NCBI GenBank assembly: GCA_949825025.1
Contig: OX463780.1
Span: 38,916,979-38,980,978, forward strand
From: Siphlonurus alternatus
Lineage: Eukaryota; Arthropoda; Insecta; Ephemeroptera; Siphlonuridae
Length of the DNA stretch: 64,000 nt
Reading direction: 5' to 3'
A program made the translations under genes and the position numbers. The notes below the pieces were generated by a model. It saw only the letters and a program-made list of their open reading frames with translations. It ran no database searches and was not told the DNA's origin. Position 1 is the stretch's first letter. Each line of letters starts with the position of its first letter. Below are positions 51,079-63,753 of the stretch, one piece after another.

Positions 51079-54000
51079 TATATAACATACGTTGTCTTTG
51101 AAGTTGGCAAATCTTCAAAATTTCAGATACTTCAGGTCACAATATTATATTTGGAATTAGTTTATAGGTGTCCATTCTGTTTTAGTAAATAACATTTTTT
51201 TAATTAATTATATTGTACAATTAAATGCATATCCCATACCTCCGTATCCCGTGGTGCAGGCGACCAGTATCCAGGCCATGCAGGCGGCCCACAGCGTGTG
51301 ACTGAGCGATACGTACACGGCAGATGTCAGCACGTCGAACGCACGGAAGTAAAGCGCGTGCACGATGCTAATCATTCCTATAGTGCAAGCCGACCATCCC
51401 GCGACAACCATAGACTTGAAACAAGTAAAAAAAAAATAATAATAAAAATTAAATAAGAAAATTGTTTCAGACAGCCAATGTTCATTTTTTTTCTCTCTTG
51501 ACTGGTTGATGATGAACCAATGATTGATTAAATTGTTTAAAATAATAACTATAATTAGTTTTAAATCATAGTGGTTTCAATAAGACCTTATACTGTATAT
51601 ATTTATATTAATATAAATATGGTAAATAGAAGTCACAGCATGTCCTCTTCTGACATTGTGACTGTGTGAGAAGAGGAGGAGATTTATATTTAATTTGCCC
51701 CTATAGCCCATCAATATACTTGAGAGCAATTTACTGCATGAACAGTACCAAAACACACGAAAAAGAAAACAAACTAGAAAATGCTTTCTATATATTGATA
51801 AAGTCTTAGTCCAAATTTGTAGGACAGCAAGACGCCCCACTCTTCCCAATCTTTATCGCCAACACGGGGTACCTTACGAAGGTGAGGCTTACCTTGCTCA
51901 TGATGACGACACAGTTAGTTTTGTGCAGGTACCACCCCGTGGCAAGGCCCACCACGTAGGGCCCCAGTCTGAGCCACGGCTTGTCGTGCAGCGCGTCATA
52001 GTGGGCCGCAGGATCCTCGAGGGTGGGGATGAAGCCCAGACTGAGGCTGACCGTGCCTGACACGAGCCACGAGCTGAGCAGCAACACGCAGCCAGATATC
52101 ACCGCAACACGGGCCCGTCTGAACACGTCATTGTACTGAGAATTAATTACTGTAGAATATGTGTATCAAGTAAGTACTGTACAATGCACCAGCCTGAGCA
52201 TGTGTGATAATTAAAAACAATAATTATAGATAGTACTGCAATAATAAAATTTATCCTTACATAGTATTTAATAAATATGATGATGAAAAAAATGTAATTA
52301 TATACATGTAAATACAAATAAAATTGCATAAATTGAAAATATTCCATACATGCAGTCATAAAAACATTACAATTTACAAAAATTAAATTGGCAATGAAGG
52401 TTACTTCAACGAGAAAATTGAAAGCTTTGATTTTATATACCCTCCCGCACCCTCAAATAATAAAAAAAGACAACAAATAATTCACTAAACTTCTAATAGC
52501 CTCAAATTCTTTGATTTCAAATTTGATAAAATTGCATTACCTGTTGGTGAAGAGCAGCAACAGCACGACTCCGACAATGTAGAGCTGCGTGTCCACGGCC
52601 AGGTACCACGTCCAAGACATGCACTGCAAAGTCAGTTCACAGTATTTAATGTTAATAATGGGTGCAATTTACGAAGCAGTTAGCCAGGTTTCTAACCACG
52701 TTTAGCTTAACCACGTTTAACTATACCTGTTTTACGTGTTAAATCACCTAGTTAAACGTGGTTAAGCTAAACGTGGTTAGAAACCTGGCTAACTGCTTCG
52801 TGAATCTCGCCCAATGTGTCTGTACTCGCAGGCTTGTTCATAACTCCGTGTGGGTATCCGGCCATTCTAAACATCCAATACATAAAACTTTTTCATTAAA
52901 TTGCTCACCATTTCACTGACAGGGAACAGGTTGTTGATGTACAGCAAGTTCCTCCACCAATATTGCCCGCAGTACACGTGGTCCATCAGGGAGTTCTCAA
53001 AGATGGACGTGGAGTTCAACTGCCGCATGGAAACCACCTCCAGAAGGATAATGAATAGATAAGGTGGCATCAACCTGTAAGTATTTATTGTTCTTAGCAT
53101 AGGCAGCAAATAATTAATTTTGATTAATTTTTCTTGATATTTTAAATTGTATTCGTTTACCTCACCTTAAAACTCGGTAGAAAGTTATCCAGGAAAACTT
53201 GTGTGTCATCTCACTAATGGTATCTGGTGCTTTTGTTTCAGATTTGCCCTTTTCAGATCGTAGCATGAGGTAGGCAACCAGCACGCCACTGTAAATACAA
53301 ATTTTATAATTAGACAATTAAGTTCTGTTTGATGCAATAACAAATCATTTTGCAGTGATTCTCATTCAATAGTAAATTAAAAATTAGGTCATCTGAAATT
53401 CAATATAGAGAATTACTTAATCATTATTAACTACGTATTGAAGTATAATTATTACCTGATAAAGAAGAAACTATCAACTGCGTATGTGCCATTTGAGACA
53501 GCTTGGTAAAGGAAATCTTGTTCAGCAATAGAGCGAAACGATGGGTTTGCTAGACAGTGTACAAAACAATAAAGATGTATTAAAAAATAAAAAAAATAGG
53601 ATAATGTTTAAGAAGAGATAGTATATAAATTAAATTAGTCATGTCATAAAATATCATTGTCATTATTTTATTATTATTATATATAATATTTTTTAATTCT
53701 TTAATTGTTCTCCGTTATTTAATATAAATATTATAAATCAATGAATTTTGCCCAGTATGAATAGTGTTAATTTTAATTTAATGCAAATACTATATAAAAA
53801 AAAAATGTTGAGTTTTTGCTTCAATAATTGCGTAAATATTTTGATTCCCTCTGTAAAATTAATGTAATATTAGTGTCTTTACACACTTAAATATTGTATT
53901 CTGAATTTGAATTCAGTACAATTAATTTTACTTTAATTTATGGATTTATTAGGATTCAGTACATTAAATGTACTAATTGAACGTTATTTATTACCAGTAA

Positions 54001-57000
54001 TTCTCGCACATAAGACATAAGTACTTTATCTAACAATTATTGTAAGCATAAATTAGGTACTGAATTAAACGGGGTCAATTTAAATAAAAAAAATCCTTAA
54101 ATTAGATTGAGTATCTAAAAATTTAGTATGTTTTCTTTATAATAATAAGATTTAGATAGATTTTACGTTTCTGTTCTACTATAGGAGTTCAGTTTACCTG
54201 CGAAGACGAGCGCCCAGCGGCTGATGTGACATACGAGGATCCACACCATGCCGAAGACCCGAATACCGTGAATGGCACCGAGACTGCCCTCTTTGGTGCT
54301 CGTGGAGAAGAAGCTGCGAGCGTTGCGAGGCAGCGAGAACGACAACAGCATGTCCCGCATGTGAGCTGCACAATGTAAATAGTTCAGTCATATATTAATT
54401 ATAGCTGGTAAGAAACCACCTTTTTAGACGCGCATAGATTTAATGAAGGAAAATGGGAGCATATTAAAGTTTTCAGATTTCACAAATCTTATACTATGGA
54501 CAACCTTCATGATTTTTTTATTGCATATTTGGATAGAAGGTCTCGAGTTATGTATTTTAAATTTTTTTCAGATTTTTTTTAACCTTGTAACACCCTCAAA
54601 ATAAATCGAAGGAAAAAACGCTGTGGGAAAAAAAAAAAAAAAAAAAGCCACGCAACGTCTTTCCCTATATTATATATGCCCTATTTATATTGTTATAATT
54701 ATTGTTCTATGTTAAATATTTGTATAATTATGATGGTTGAACACGATTTTACGTTAGGGTGTTAGACGTTTTAAAAAATCTGAAAAAGAATTGACAATAC
54801 ATAACTCGAGGTACATACTCTCTATCCAAATATGCAATAAAAATTTTCATGAAGGTTGTCTATTATCATGCAGCTCAAGTAAATAAAGGCCAATATTTAA
54901 CTTCAGTTGTGAATACAGTATATATATTGATATTAACGAGAAGAAAGTTTGTGCCCCGCCTTCTTCTTTTTTTTTTTTTTCACTGCATGCTTCTAAAATT
55001 GACGATTTCTTCAAGAAAGTCGCCCATCAATAATAATTGTGTATATTTATATACAATAACTATAACATAACATTAAAACATGATTAAAGGATACACAATT
55101 TAATGCCATTGATATTGAGCTCACAAGGCCCCGATAGTTTTCCCTGGAGTGGAGGCTCACCTGTGCTGTGTTGCTCTCCCGGCTTGGTGTCCGGCTGCCA
55201 CAGGCCGAGCACGTCCATGGTGGTGCACGCCGCAGTGAGAGATAACACGCCGCCCACCAACACCCTGCAGCAAAAAGCAGGTGTTAGGCTTTCATGTGCA
55301 CTGCTTTTAGGTCTTATATTAAATGTCTTTTGAGACTTCTTATTATTGCACGTATAATGATATAGCCAAAAGAAATCAATAAATAAAATAAAGCAAAACT
55401 ACTTGTATTTATTTCCATCAAATGTTTATTTTTATAAACATTTAAAATATAATTAATAAATAGTAAAATATATATATATATAAGGCATAAGGCATATATA
55501 TATATAAAGTTTGAGATAAAGAAATATGCTATTTTTTTATAGAATCTAATATTTTTCTTCATCATAAAGAGTGCTACTTCAAAACACAAACAGAAATGAA
55601 GTGTAATTATCATAATCGCTAATCATCGATCATATAGTTGATAATGCCATAATATATCATTATGCAGCAGGTACAATCTCTATGTGTTATTAGATTTAAA
55701 TTTATAGCTCACAAAATTATACTATCTAATAACATGAATTAAGTATAAATTACGGGTAATTTTAATATTTTTTCATAATATATGTACTGTAACAAGTACT
55801 GTTAAAATCTCGTTATTATAATATGACCTAAAATATCGTATTAAATTATAGCTCTGTTAAAACGAAATATATAATTTATAACATGAAGCAACTAGTTGAA
55901 CCAATAATTATTTCTCTCTGTATCAGCTCCTGTTTTAAACTCATTGTCGATAAATCTGTGTTCTTACAAAAGTACATAGAAGAAGGCATCTTCCCATACG
56001 GAGTAATCTCCCGGTAGTATTTTGATTCCATGAACTTGAACGTCCCGGAAATTGCGCACCGTGTTGATCTTAGGGTTGCTTATCATTACTTCCAATAACG
56101 CCCACACGTCTTCTTTGGCGCCACAGTCAGCAGGAAGGCAAATGCCCAAGTAGATGCGACGAGGCTGTCGACATTAAAAAAATAGTTTATTTCTTACTTT
56201 TAGTCATGATATATTATATATTATGCCATGTTATATTATACTAAAATGCAAGAAAAATATTTTTAGACAATAATTGTGAAAATTCATATAAATTATCATT
56301 TCGTTCAAGTTGGGCAAATGAAGCAGGTACGTCTGTGTTAAATTAAATGTTAAAAATATTTAAAAATATGCCATACCTGCCATGCTAAATAATTACTAAA
56401 CTGAATTACAATAACACTATATAAAATTAATTTTTTGTTCACTAACCAGCAATGATCCTGCCACGAAGTCCTTAAGCTGCGGCGTGACGAGCGGCTCCGA
56501 GAGGTTCACGCTGAGCTTGGCCACGCGGAACACGGGGGCCACGTGGTTGTCATCTCGCGTGTCCTCGCACTCGCTCCGAGAGCCGAGCCAGTAGTCGTTA
56601 CCCTCCAGGAACTGGGTGGGGACACCACCACTTGCGTCCAGCACTGGAAAATTTTCATCAATAAAAAACTGAGAAATATTTAAACCAGAAATACCGTAAG
56701 CAAAGCGACCTCTTCTAAAACGCTATGCCTTAAGTTTCAGGGGCGGATCTAGCGCGTGGCTCGAGGGGGGAAGGGGGGAGGGTGGTGCCCTATCTCGCAA
56801 TGTTAAATTTGGGGTGGGAGGGTGGGGCGACAGGTGGGAGGTAACATCTTCAATGTATTTTGGGACTTTTTGGAGGGGGCGATCGCCCCCCCCCCCCTTT
56901 AATCCGCGCCTGGTAAGTTTTGACCTGCACGCGAATTTGATCGCCATGTTCAAACTGGAGAATATTCATATGCTGAAGATCAGCGAATTTTGAAACCATC

Positions 57001-57866
57001 GCGCAACGTTTCTTTTATTTCAACTGAGCTGGGGCTGCAAATAATGTTTGAATACTTGTAAATGTAAAAGGTTAATGTAAATATGTGATTTTAAACTCTT
57101 AAACACAACTTGTATAAGGATGAGTTAACAATTCGCCATCGAAAAACTGCTCCGTATAGTATCTTACGTGGACCCAATCTTTTCTAGGTAGTATGACGTC
57201 AAGGTCACAGCTTACCATTAATGAATAAAATTTTAATGTTAAAATTATCGCTATAGAAAAGTTTACATTCAAATTCAAATTTAAATTCAAATTTTTTATT
57301 CAATCGTTTAGGTTGTACATAGACGAACTTAGATCATGTCAATTAAAAAAAAAAAAAAAAACTAACAGCCAAAGCAAAAAACACAACAAAACAATCACAG
57401 TGCACACAAATAACATACAATACATCTCAACTATATATCTGAATATTATATATTTATTACTATGATTAATAAATTTATTTAAAAATTAAAAATTATAAAT
57501 AATTTAATTTAAATACATTAAAAAATAACGTTATAGTTATGGTCTTATATGATTTGCATCAAAAATGAAGTTCGCAGTGTTGTATAGTTACAATTAAGCT
57601 GCTGTGCATGCATGTTTGTGTTCCTGAATTATAGAGCAGCTGTGTTCCGCATTCCTATAATATATTAAATTTCCCTTCTTATCACAAAGTTTGTATTGTA
57701 CAGCTCATGAAATTAATCAAATACGTACATATAAGAAATCGGAAGTGAAATATTTCTGAGCTACTTTTTCACGTTTTAAATAATTTGAACTTTTACAAAG
57801 AATCTTCATGAAAAGAAAGCTTTCTTCTTTCTAGATATCTCTGTAAATTTTGAAACGTTATATACA

Positions 57867-57949
<83 letters not shown>

Positions 57950-59058
57950 TGCTGCACATGATTATACCAGAGCTGCCTTCATTACTTCATATTTTAATTC
58001 AATTAGTTTGATTAATATTCGTAATGCATGAATAAAATAAGTAATAATAATATAATAAATAAATATAATATGTTTTTTTGATATAATATTTACGCAATTC
58101 GTCATAATTTAAACTTTGATGATTTCTTAATTTATTTGATATTATATAAAATAAATTAATTTGTTAACATAAAATTTCATCTTAATTGAAGATGTAATGA
58201 AGTAATTAATGAAAGTAAGTTTTAACCATTCAGAAGTTTTATAATTTATCCAAAAATTTATTTCACGCGGCATTCAATTATTTATAGCACTTTTTTAACT
58301 CACTGCAAGCTTAATCATTTCAAGTTACATATTATATACTCTAGCAGTTGAAAAGTTGAAAGGTGTTTTTAAAAATTGAATAATTAAGCAACTTTTTATT
58401 CAAAATACGTTCAACTTAAGAACGTCTATATGTATAGTAAATCTATATTATGATGGCCTCACCTCTCTATGTCTGACCTCAACAAATCAAGAGTCTGTAG
58501 AAGCAGTGTTTGTAGAAAGGCTACTGTGTCTATATCTGAATTCACCCCGACCAGAATAGCCTACAAACTAATAGAACTTAATTATTTTATTTCTGAGATC
58601 AAACTTCAAGCATGCAGCAAATAAGAATTCAGATTTTCTAGCTGTTAATTTTCTAGTTATGACGAACAGACAATGGTGTTCACCCAAACAAGAGAAATCC
58701 AATTTGAAACATGTGTTCTGTGTTATTTCCATGTATATTTATAATGTACTAATTAATTTAATATAAGTACATTATTTGTGTTTGTTTTTGTTAAATTAAA
58801 ATAAATTCAAATGCTAATTAATCGTATATTTTTAAACTCACTCCTGCTGGCCCACTGTTGTCGCTCGTTAATTGCACGAGAGAAGCGCTGCATGTTGGCG
58901 GCGCATTGTGCAGAGAGGGCGGGACTGTCGCTCCACTGCAGTTGTAGAGCGGGCCGCCACACTTGCAGCAACGACCAAAGCTCGACACCTTGCGTGGAGT
59001 TGGCGCCGGCACCAGCGGCCAGCAGAGCCACCGTGAGCACCACACACGTCCTCAACAT
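50246..59058 (-). CDS. NRF-6-like acyltransferase, copy 4 (complete)
   Basis: Thirteen exons: 59058-58842, 56643-56447, 56164-55968, 55264-55161, 54365-54198, 53549-53456, 53288-53166, 53074-52909, 52623-52541, 52118-51893, 51414-51240, 50821-50679, 50461-50246; 703 codons, 702 residues. Signal peptide MLRTCVVLTVALLAAGAGA, NRF domain (NDYWLGSRSEC; LPADCGAKEDV), one helix in exon 4, then the acyltransferase-3 domain with the His of IHGIRVFGMVWILVCH and the late IHCPLMEWTFLNMAGP block. The C-terminal exon is longer than in the other copies and ends KNSDKYLATDEK. Exons 2 and 8 are almost identical to those of copy 2 while exons 3, 4 and 7 are clearly diverged. Expected to be an integral membrane acyltransferase or transporter-like protein; substrate unknown. 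It is the intact neighbour of the disrupted copy 3 and points the same way. Confidence 0.93.
51030..51074. repeat. (AT)n microsatellite
   Basis: About 45 bp of AT repeat with one phase break, in the intron between exons 11 and 12 of copy 4. Confidence 0.85.
52660..52812. mobile_element. Fold-back MITE, family H, with empty site in copy 2
   Basis: A 153-bp palindrome with ends GGGTGCAATTTACGAAGCAG and CTGCTTCGTGAATCTCGCCC, flanked by AAT on each side. The homologous intron of copy 2 (near 6925) lacks it and reads ATAATGTGTCTG directly, which fixes the element boundaries and suggests a 3-bp target duplication. Confidence 0.8.
54496..54864. mobile_element. Diverged palindromic MITE, family P-like
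   Basis: Ends ATGGACAACCTTCATG and CATGAAGGTTGTCTAT with arms containing TTGCATATTTGGATAGA and CTCGAGTTATGTATT. It keeps the family plan, but the terminal and inner sequences have diverged. It lies in the intron between exons 4 and 5 of copy 4. Confidence 0.65.
56738..56912. mobile_element. hAT-type MITE (CAGGGGCGGATC ends)
   Basis: Ends CAGGGGCGGATCTAG and TTAATCCGCGCCTG are imperfect inverted repeats typical of hAT MITEs. Flanks TTAAGTTT (56730-56737) and GTAAGTTT (56913-56920) are an 8-bp duplication with one change. The interior is G-rich on the plus strand with a 13-bp C run. It lies in intron 1 of copy 4. Confidence 0.75.
57264..57375 (-). repeat. LINE 3' end with TTTGAA-type tail
   Basis: Second copy of the dispersed end seen at 43062: AAGTTCGTCTATGTACAACC on the minus strand, then an AATAAAAAATTTGAATTTA tail. 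It lies in intron 1 of copy 4. Confidence 0.55.
57870..57946. repeat. (AT)n microsatellite
   Basis: About 77 bp of AT repeat in intron 1 of copy 4. Confidence 0.95.
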
Positions 59059-59103
59059 CGCGAGGTTGATACAACAATGAAGCACTGGCTAATGTGCACA
59101 ACA

Positions 59104-59122
59104 AATATATAATATATATATT
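59104..59122 (-). promoter_or_regulatory. TATA-like stretch upstream of copy 4
   Basis: On the minus strand a TATATATATTATATATTTG stretch lies about 45-65 bp before the copy 4 ATG, a plausible TATA position with a short leader. In such AT-rich DNA this could be chance. The other copies do not share it. Confidence 0.3.
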
Positions 59123-59403
59123 GGATCCCTACCTCAATTTTTTTTGGTTATGTAGTTTTTTAACAATAATTATCAAAATTAAATTTTTTTAAATGACTTA
59201 TTCATAGGAAGCTGTTTTCTAATGTTTTTAAATGATTAGGTTTCTATCTATTATAAGCCGATCCGCCTTAGGGTCTTTACACATTCATTTCCTCCGTATT
59301 ATCTATAATACAGAGGTATAAAGGTAATTGAGTAAAAAGTTTGCTAAGTTAATGACCGTTAATATGTAACTTCCAAACTCTGTTGTCATTATTAGTATTA
59401 CAT

Positions 59404-59452
59404 CAAAGCAAAGCCACCGTGAGCACCACACATGTCCTCAACATCGCGAGGT
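59404..59452 (-). pseudogene. Decayed fragment of NRF-6-like exon 1
   Basis: About 49 bp match the start of exon 1: the leader CCTCGCG, the ATG at 59447 and codons for MLRTCVVLTVAL. The match then stops and no NRF exon follows. The leader beyond the ATG resembles that of copy 3 more than that of copy 4. It marks a deleted further gene copy upstream of copy 4. Confidence 0.7.
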
Positions 59453-59497
59453 GAATGCAAAACTAAGAAGTAACTAACTTCTGTGCTGCGCTTTATC

Positions 59498-59610
59498 GTT
59501 ATGTAGGTAAGGGAAAGGGAATGTTGCCAAATTTTCTACATGCACTTAGTGATAATTTGCAATGTAGTTCACCCCTTCTACTATTCGCCTCTTACAGGAA
59601 GATATAATTT
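59498..59610. repeat. Diverged duplicate of 60731-60835
   Basis: Blocks AGGTAAGGGAAAG, GATAATTTGCAA, TAGT-CA-CTCCTTCTA-type and TTCGC-TCTTACAG occur in the same order and spacing at 60731-60835. The first lies 50 bp upstream of the exon 1 fragment at 59404, so these are likely duplicated 5' flanks of lost NRF-6-like copies. Confidence 0.6.
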
Positions 59611-59799
59611 TTGTGACTCACAACAAAAAAAGGTGGATTCCGATGCATGATTTAATTTAATCCAACATGAGTTGAAATTAAAACAGCTGCTCGAATATTT
59701 GGCAGAAGGCTGATTAATATAGGTAGTTAACACTGAACTATGGTAGTTCAATTAAGTAAATATTATGAAATTTTAAATTATATTATCCATAATTATAAT

Positions 59800-59939
59800 G
59801 GGCGCAATTCGTGAAGAGAGTTATCCAGGTTTCTCACTAACCACGTTTAGTGTCATTAAATTAGGCTGGTGCTAACCGCGGTTATATAGTGATAAACGTG
59901 GATAACTTTCTGGATAACTCTTTCCTGAATTATTGCCCC
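59800..59939. mobile_element. Fold-back MITE, family H, diverged
   Basis: GGGCGCAATTCGTGAAGAGAG and a mirrored CTCTTTCCTGAATTATTGCCCC bound about 140 bp, with AACCACGTTTA inner blocks. AAT flanks both sides. It is the most diverged of the three family H copies. Confidence 0.65.
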
Positions 59940-60730
59940 AATAATAATAATGAAGGAATTAACACGAATAACTTTACAGTATACAGTATCATAGATAAAA
60001 TTTAACCCAGTATTATATAATATGAAAATTAAAATAGTTCAGAGCAATGTTCGACTAATAGTGAACATATACCGAATACCGTAATTTGAATTCAATTTTG
60101 ATTGCCAAGCCATCGCATTTTATAATACTAACTATATTCATTTTCCATAAACTCTGATATTTATAGGTTTCTTAATAAAATATTTAATTATATATATACA
60201 CACACACAGTATATATGCAATATAATCTTTAAAAAAATTAAAGTTTATATTTATAGATTTCATAATTGAGAATTTAATTTGCATTAAGCCATTAAGTATT
60301 TAAGTCGCCACATCTAAATTATTTTCAAAGTTTTTTTATTTTTTTATTATTAATCCTCGGTTAACCAAAACACGTACGATATGCATGTGAGAAAGTGTCT
60401 CATGACTATCAATTTCACCTGGCTTATTATTTGCGTGTGCGTGCGTGGTAATTTACATAGCACGTAATTACAATTGTAAAGTATAATTATTATCAACTAT
60501 CTGTGGAGTTGTCATAACCAAATTACATAAATGTAATTATTATGTGCATTTGCATGCCTTTTGTATAAAAATATAAAACCAAATTTTTTATCCATAGTCT
60601 GCATGATTAATGCATTACATCAATGGCATCATTGCATTAATTATAAATAATTACATTAATTACAATCAAAATTAAATAAACAAATATTATTTTCACTAAA
60701 AAAACTGTACTGATGTGTACTCTAAATCAT

Positions 60731-60835
60731 TATTTAGGTAAGGGAAAGAGGGAAAATTTCTGTACTTAAAGATAATTTGCAAAGTAGTCAACTCCTTCTA
60801 TATACTTATTCGCTTCTTACAGAATATATAACAGT
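60731..60835. repeat. Diverged duplicate of 59498-59610
   Basis: Second copy of the block described at 59498, with AGGTAAGGGAAAGAGGG and TTCGCTTCTTACAG conserved. No exon 1 sequence is seen beside this copy. Confidence 0.6.
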
Positions 60836-63573
60836 TTGTAATTTGAGTGTAATGTTTTAATTTTTACTGTATATTTTTTTTTCAAAATAGTTTAAAATTA
60901 TCTTATAGTACGTCACGACTCTTCTGACGCTTTCTCCTTTAATTACTATACTATTCCTGCAATAACTATTATTTATTTATATTCTTATGCAAAAAATATT
61001 ATTGCACTGTATTTTTTCAGCGTATAAATCTAAACTCAGAGTAAGATACTCTGATCTACGTAAACTGTACCTATTTTTGGGATATAGGAGAAAAACTACA
61101 TTTTTCCTATCTTAAAATCACAAACAAACAACGAATATAAAATTATTCTTATCATAGTAATAATTAACCTCTTGGTTTCTTTTTAAATCGGTTATTTATA
61201 TACACAAAACTTTCATTCATATAGTTGCCTACAGGATTGAGCGCTTGATATTATAATTAAAATTATCTTGACACGGTATATTATTATTTTATTGATCAAA
61301 CTTACAATCTAGATTGTGTTTAAATTACAATGTCTATAATAATGCTCATGCACAAAACCTTTTTATTTTTTAATTAATCTATAATTGCATGTATTTGAAC
61401 CAAATTGATATAATTGTTATTTCTTATTTCCTGGTCTACTACAAGAGATTAAAACAATTATTTGATTAAAAAAAAGTTTCGAAAGAAAAATGTTTAGTAC
61501 ACATAATTATATAATTATTGTGATGAAAAAGAAATGTAAAGCCAATACAGAAAAATAATCGGATTTTAATTTGACTGTATATTTTTGCAACATGCGTAAT
61601 TGGTTAGAAAGGGTGGCGGGAGATGGTCCTTTAGCACAATAAACATCCTGGCTTCACCAAATCAAATAATTATATTTGCATTAATTATATTATAATCAAC
61701 TTTGTAACAATGTTTTGTAATGTAAAAGTTGGTCCTAACGTTATTCCTGCTCTGCATGCTTGGGGCGTTTTCGTACATAATAATATGTACTACGAGTATA
61801 ATATGGACCTGGTGAAACTCCCTGATGTGCATGCTCATTTTATAAGTTACACCATTAAAAATTGCAAATTTAAATCACTTTTCTTATCACGACTATATAT
61901 GTATATATATATTTTTTTTAAATAGCTCCCGGGCTCTTAGAGATTTTCAAGGAAATGAAGTGAAAATAATATTAAATTGAATACTATACTTTTGTCAAAG
62001 TCTTCTATACTCAATATGGTTGTAAAAAACCAATACTGTACATGTACTGCAGTGTTTACAAACACGAGCAGAAGACTTTGGTTAGCTTAATGTGAAAACA
62101 GGTATCAATTTTTGCTATAAATTAATCTAATTTGCATTTAGCATTACTTGAATAAAAATGTTTCCAACAAAAATGTTTTAATATTTTTTTTTATCGTTTT
62201 CAGTCGTTTTCAAGAACTAAAGTTTGTAAATGAAATGTATAATCACGGATAAACAGTTCAAGCACTAAAGAACTACTACTTTCGTTGTATTGGCAAAAAT
62301 GACAGAAACATTTGATATTATTCGAAAATTTACTTTGGCTGAAGTTTTTAGGATTATTTCACTGCATTCTGAAATTACAAACAAATCCATTTTAATTCTT
62401 AAATGTATATATGTACGTACATTTTTTTTTAATAAATAAAAATGATAATATAATAATAAATATTATGCATTTCAATTTTTCAGCTTTTTCTCTTTCATAA
62501 AAAAATAATTGTAGTTAAATTTTAATAATTTTAAAAGGATTTGCATTTCAAATTAAGATAAAAATTTTACTGGTACATAAGATTTATAATAATTTTATGT
62601 AAAACACTACAGTACTATCTTTCTTCATAAAAAAATTTCAACAGTACTGCTATAACCATATAATTAAATTTTATATCGACATACATTTAGGATTTAATTT
62701 TCTTACCATGCAGTGATTGCTACCTATCTACGTAGGTAGCTACGTAGGAAGCTTTCGATCAAATCAGTACAGGAAGTGCACACAAATCAAGTTTGCAATT
62801 TTTAATATTATTTTGCTTAAATTATGAATTATATTGATATGTATACTACAATTATCTGCAGAGAATATTTAGGTCCTATATTATTATAGATATTCTCTAG
62901 TGTTACTACTACCATATATGAGACATGGAGAAAGTGAATTATTTTTACTTACACTGCAATTATTTATGCAATGAAGTGATTGGAAATAAGATAAAAAAAA
63001 TTAAGCAGCCTCATTTTTATTTCCTCCGAATTTCATTACTCCTTCATTATGACAACCCGGTATTTAATTTAATATACTCTATAATTAGTGAATATTAAAA
63101 ATGAAAAAAATATAATTTTTATTGACACATGGCCCAGCATTTAAATCACACACTATAGAAATTGCTTGAAGCATTTATTTTCTCAGTGCTACATGCGTCA
63201 TCTATGGATAATTGATAATCTAGCCTCAGACCTCAAACAATTAAGTTTCTGCAACTTGTGGAATTATGAAAGAAAGTAAAAAATTAAGATAATGAGGTTT
63301 TTAAACATATAATAGGCAGTGCAATTATAATGTATTTTTTTTAATACCTTTCCACTTTGCAATTTAATAATAAACTTATTGTTTCAGTATGTTGGCAGAG
63401 TCTATAATATAGCCTTTTTTTAAGGTGAGTTGACTTTTTTTATAAATACTCTTATTTTAATATTTCCATTATGTTTGCATTCTTAATTAATTTACGTAAT
63501 TTAGATTTTTTTATTTGCATGGCACTTGTCAGAATAATGATTTTGCCAAGAATTTGAATTTAAAAAAATTATT
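60836..63573. other. Gene-poor AT-rich DNA
   Basis: No gene, RNA or full mobile element is recognised except the short fold-back at 61996-62080. A 71-codon open frame at 61710-61925 has no recognisable domain or splice context and is treated as chance. Confidence 0.5.
61996..62080. mobile_element. Short fold-back element (CAAAGTCTTCT ends)
   Basis: Ends CAAAGTCTTCT and AGAAGACTTTG invert around about 60 bp. It is the second copy of the element at 7001-7095; the GAGCAGAAGACTTTG end is identical in both. Confidence 0.6.
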
Positions 63574-63753
63574 ATATCGTCCCTAGTCCGCAACAATGAA
63601 CTATCACTGCTTACCACGATTTCGTTGCAATAATGAGCTGTCTGCTATTTCAAGTGAGCGCAATTATAAACTTTATTTTATACCGATTTACAGTTCATAA
63701 TTGCGTTCACCTAAAATAGCAGATAGCTCATTATTCCAGACGAGGGACGATAT
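63574..63753. mobile_element. Fold-back MITE (ATATCGTCCCTAGTC ends)
   Basis: ATATCGTCCCTAGTC and GACGAGGGACGATAT are inverted around 150 bp, and the arms continue through TAATGAGCTGTCTGCTATTT against AAATAGCAGATAGCTCATTA. No coding capacity. The flanks are TA-rich. Beyond it, 63754-64000 shows no gene, only a G run near 63930. Confidence 0.7.

Noticed and set aside
61710..61925. Possible small gene (71 codons)
   Set aside because: No recognisable domain, no signal peptide, no splice partners, and it lies in AT-rich DNA where such frames occur by chance.
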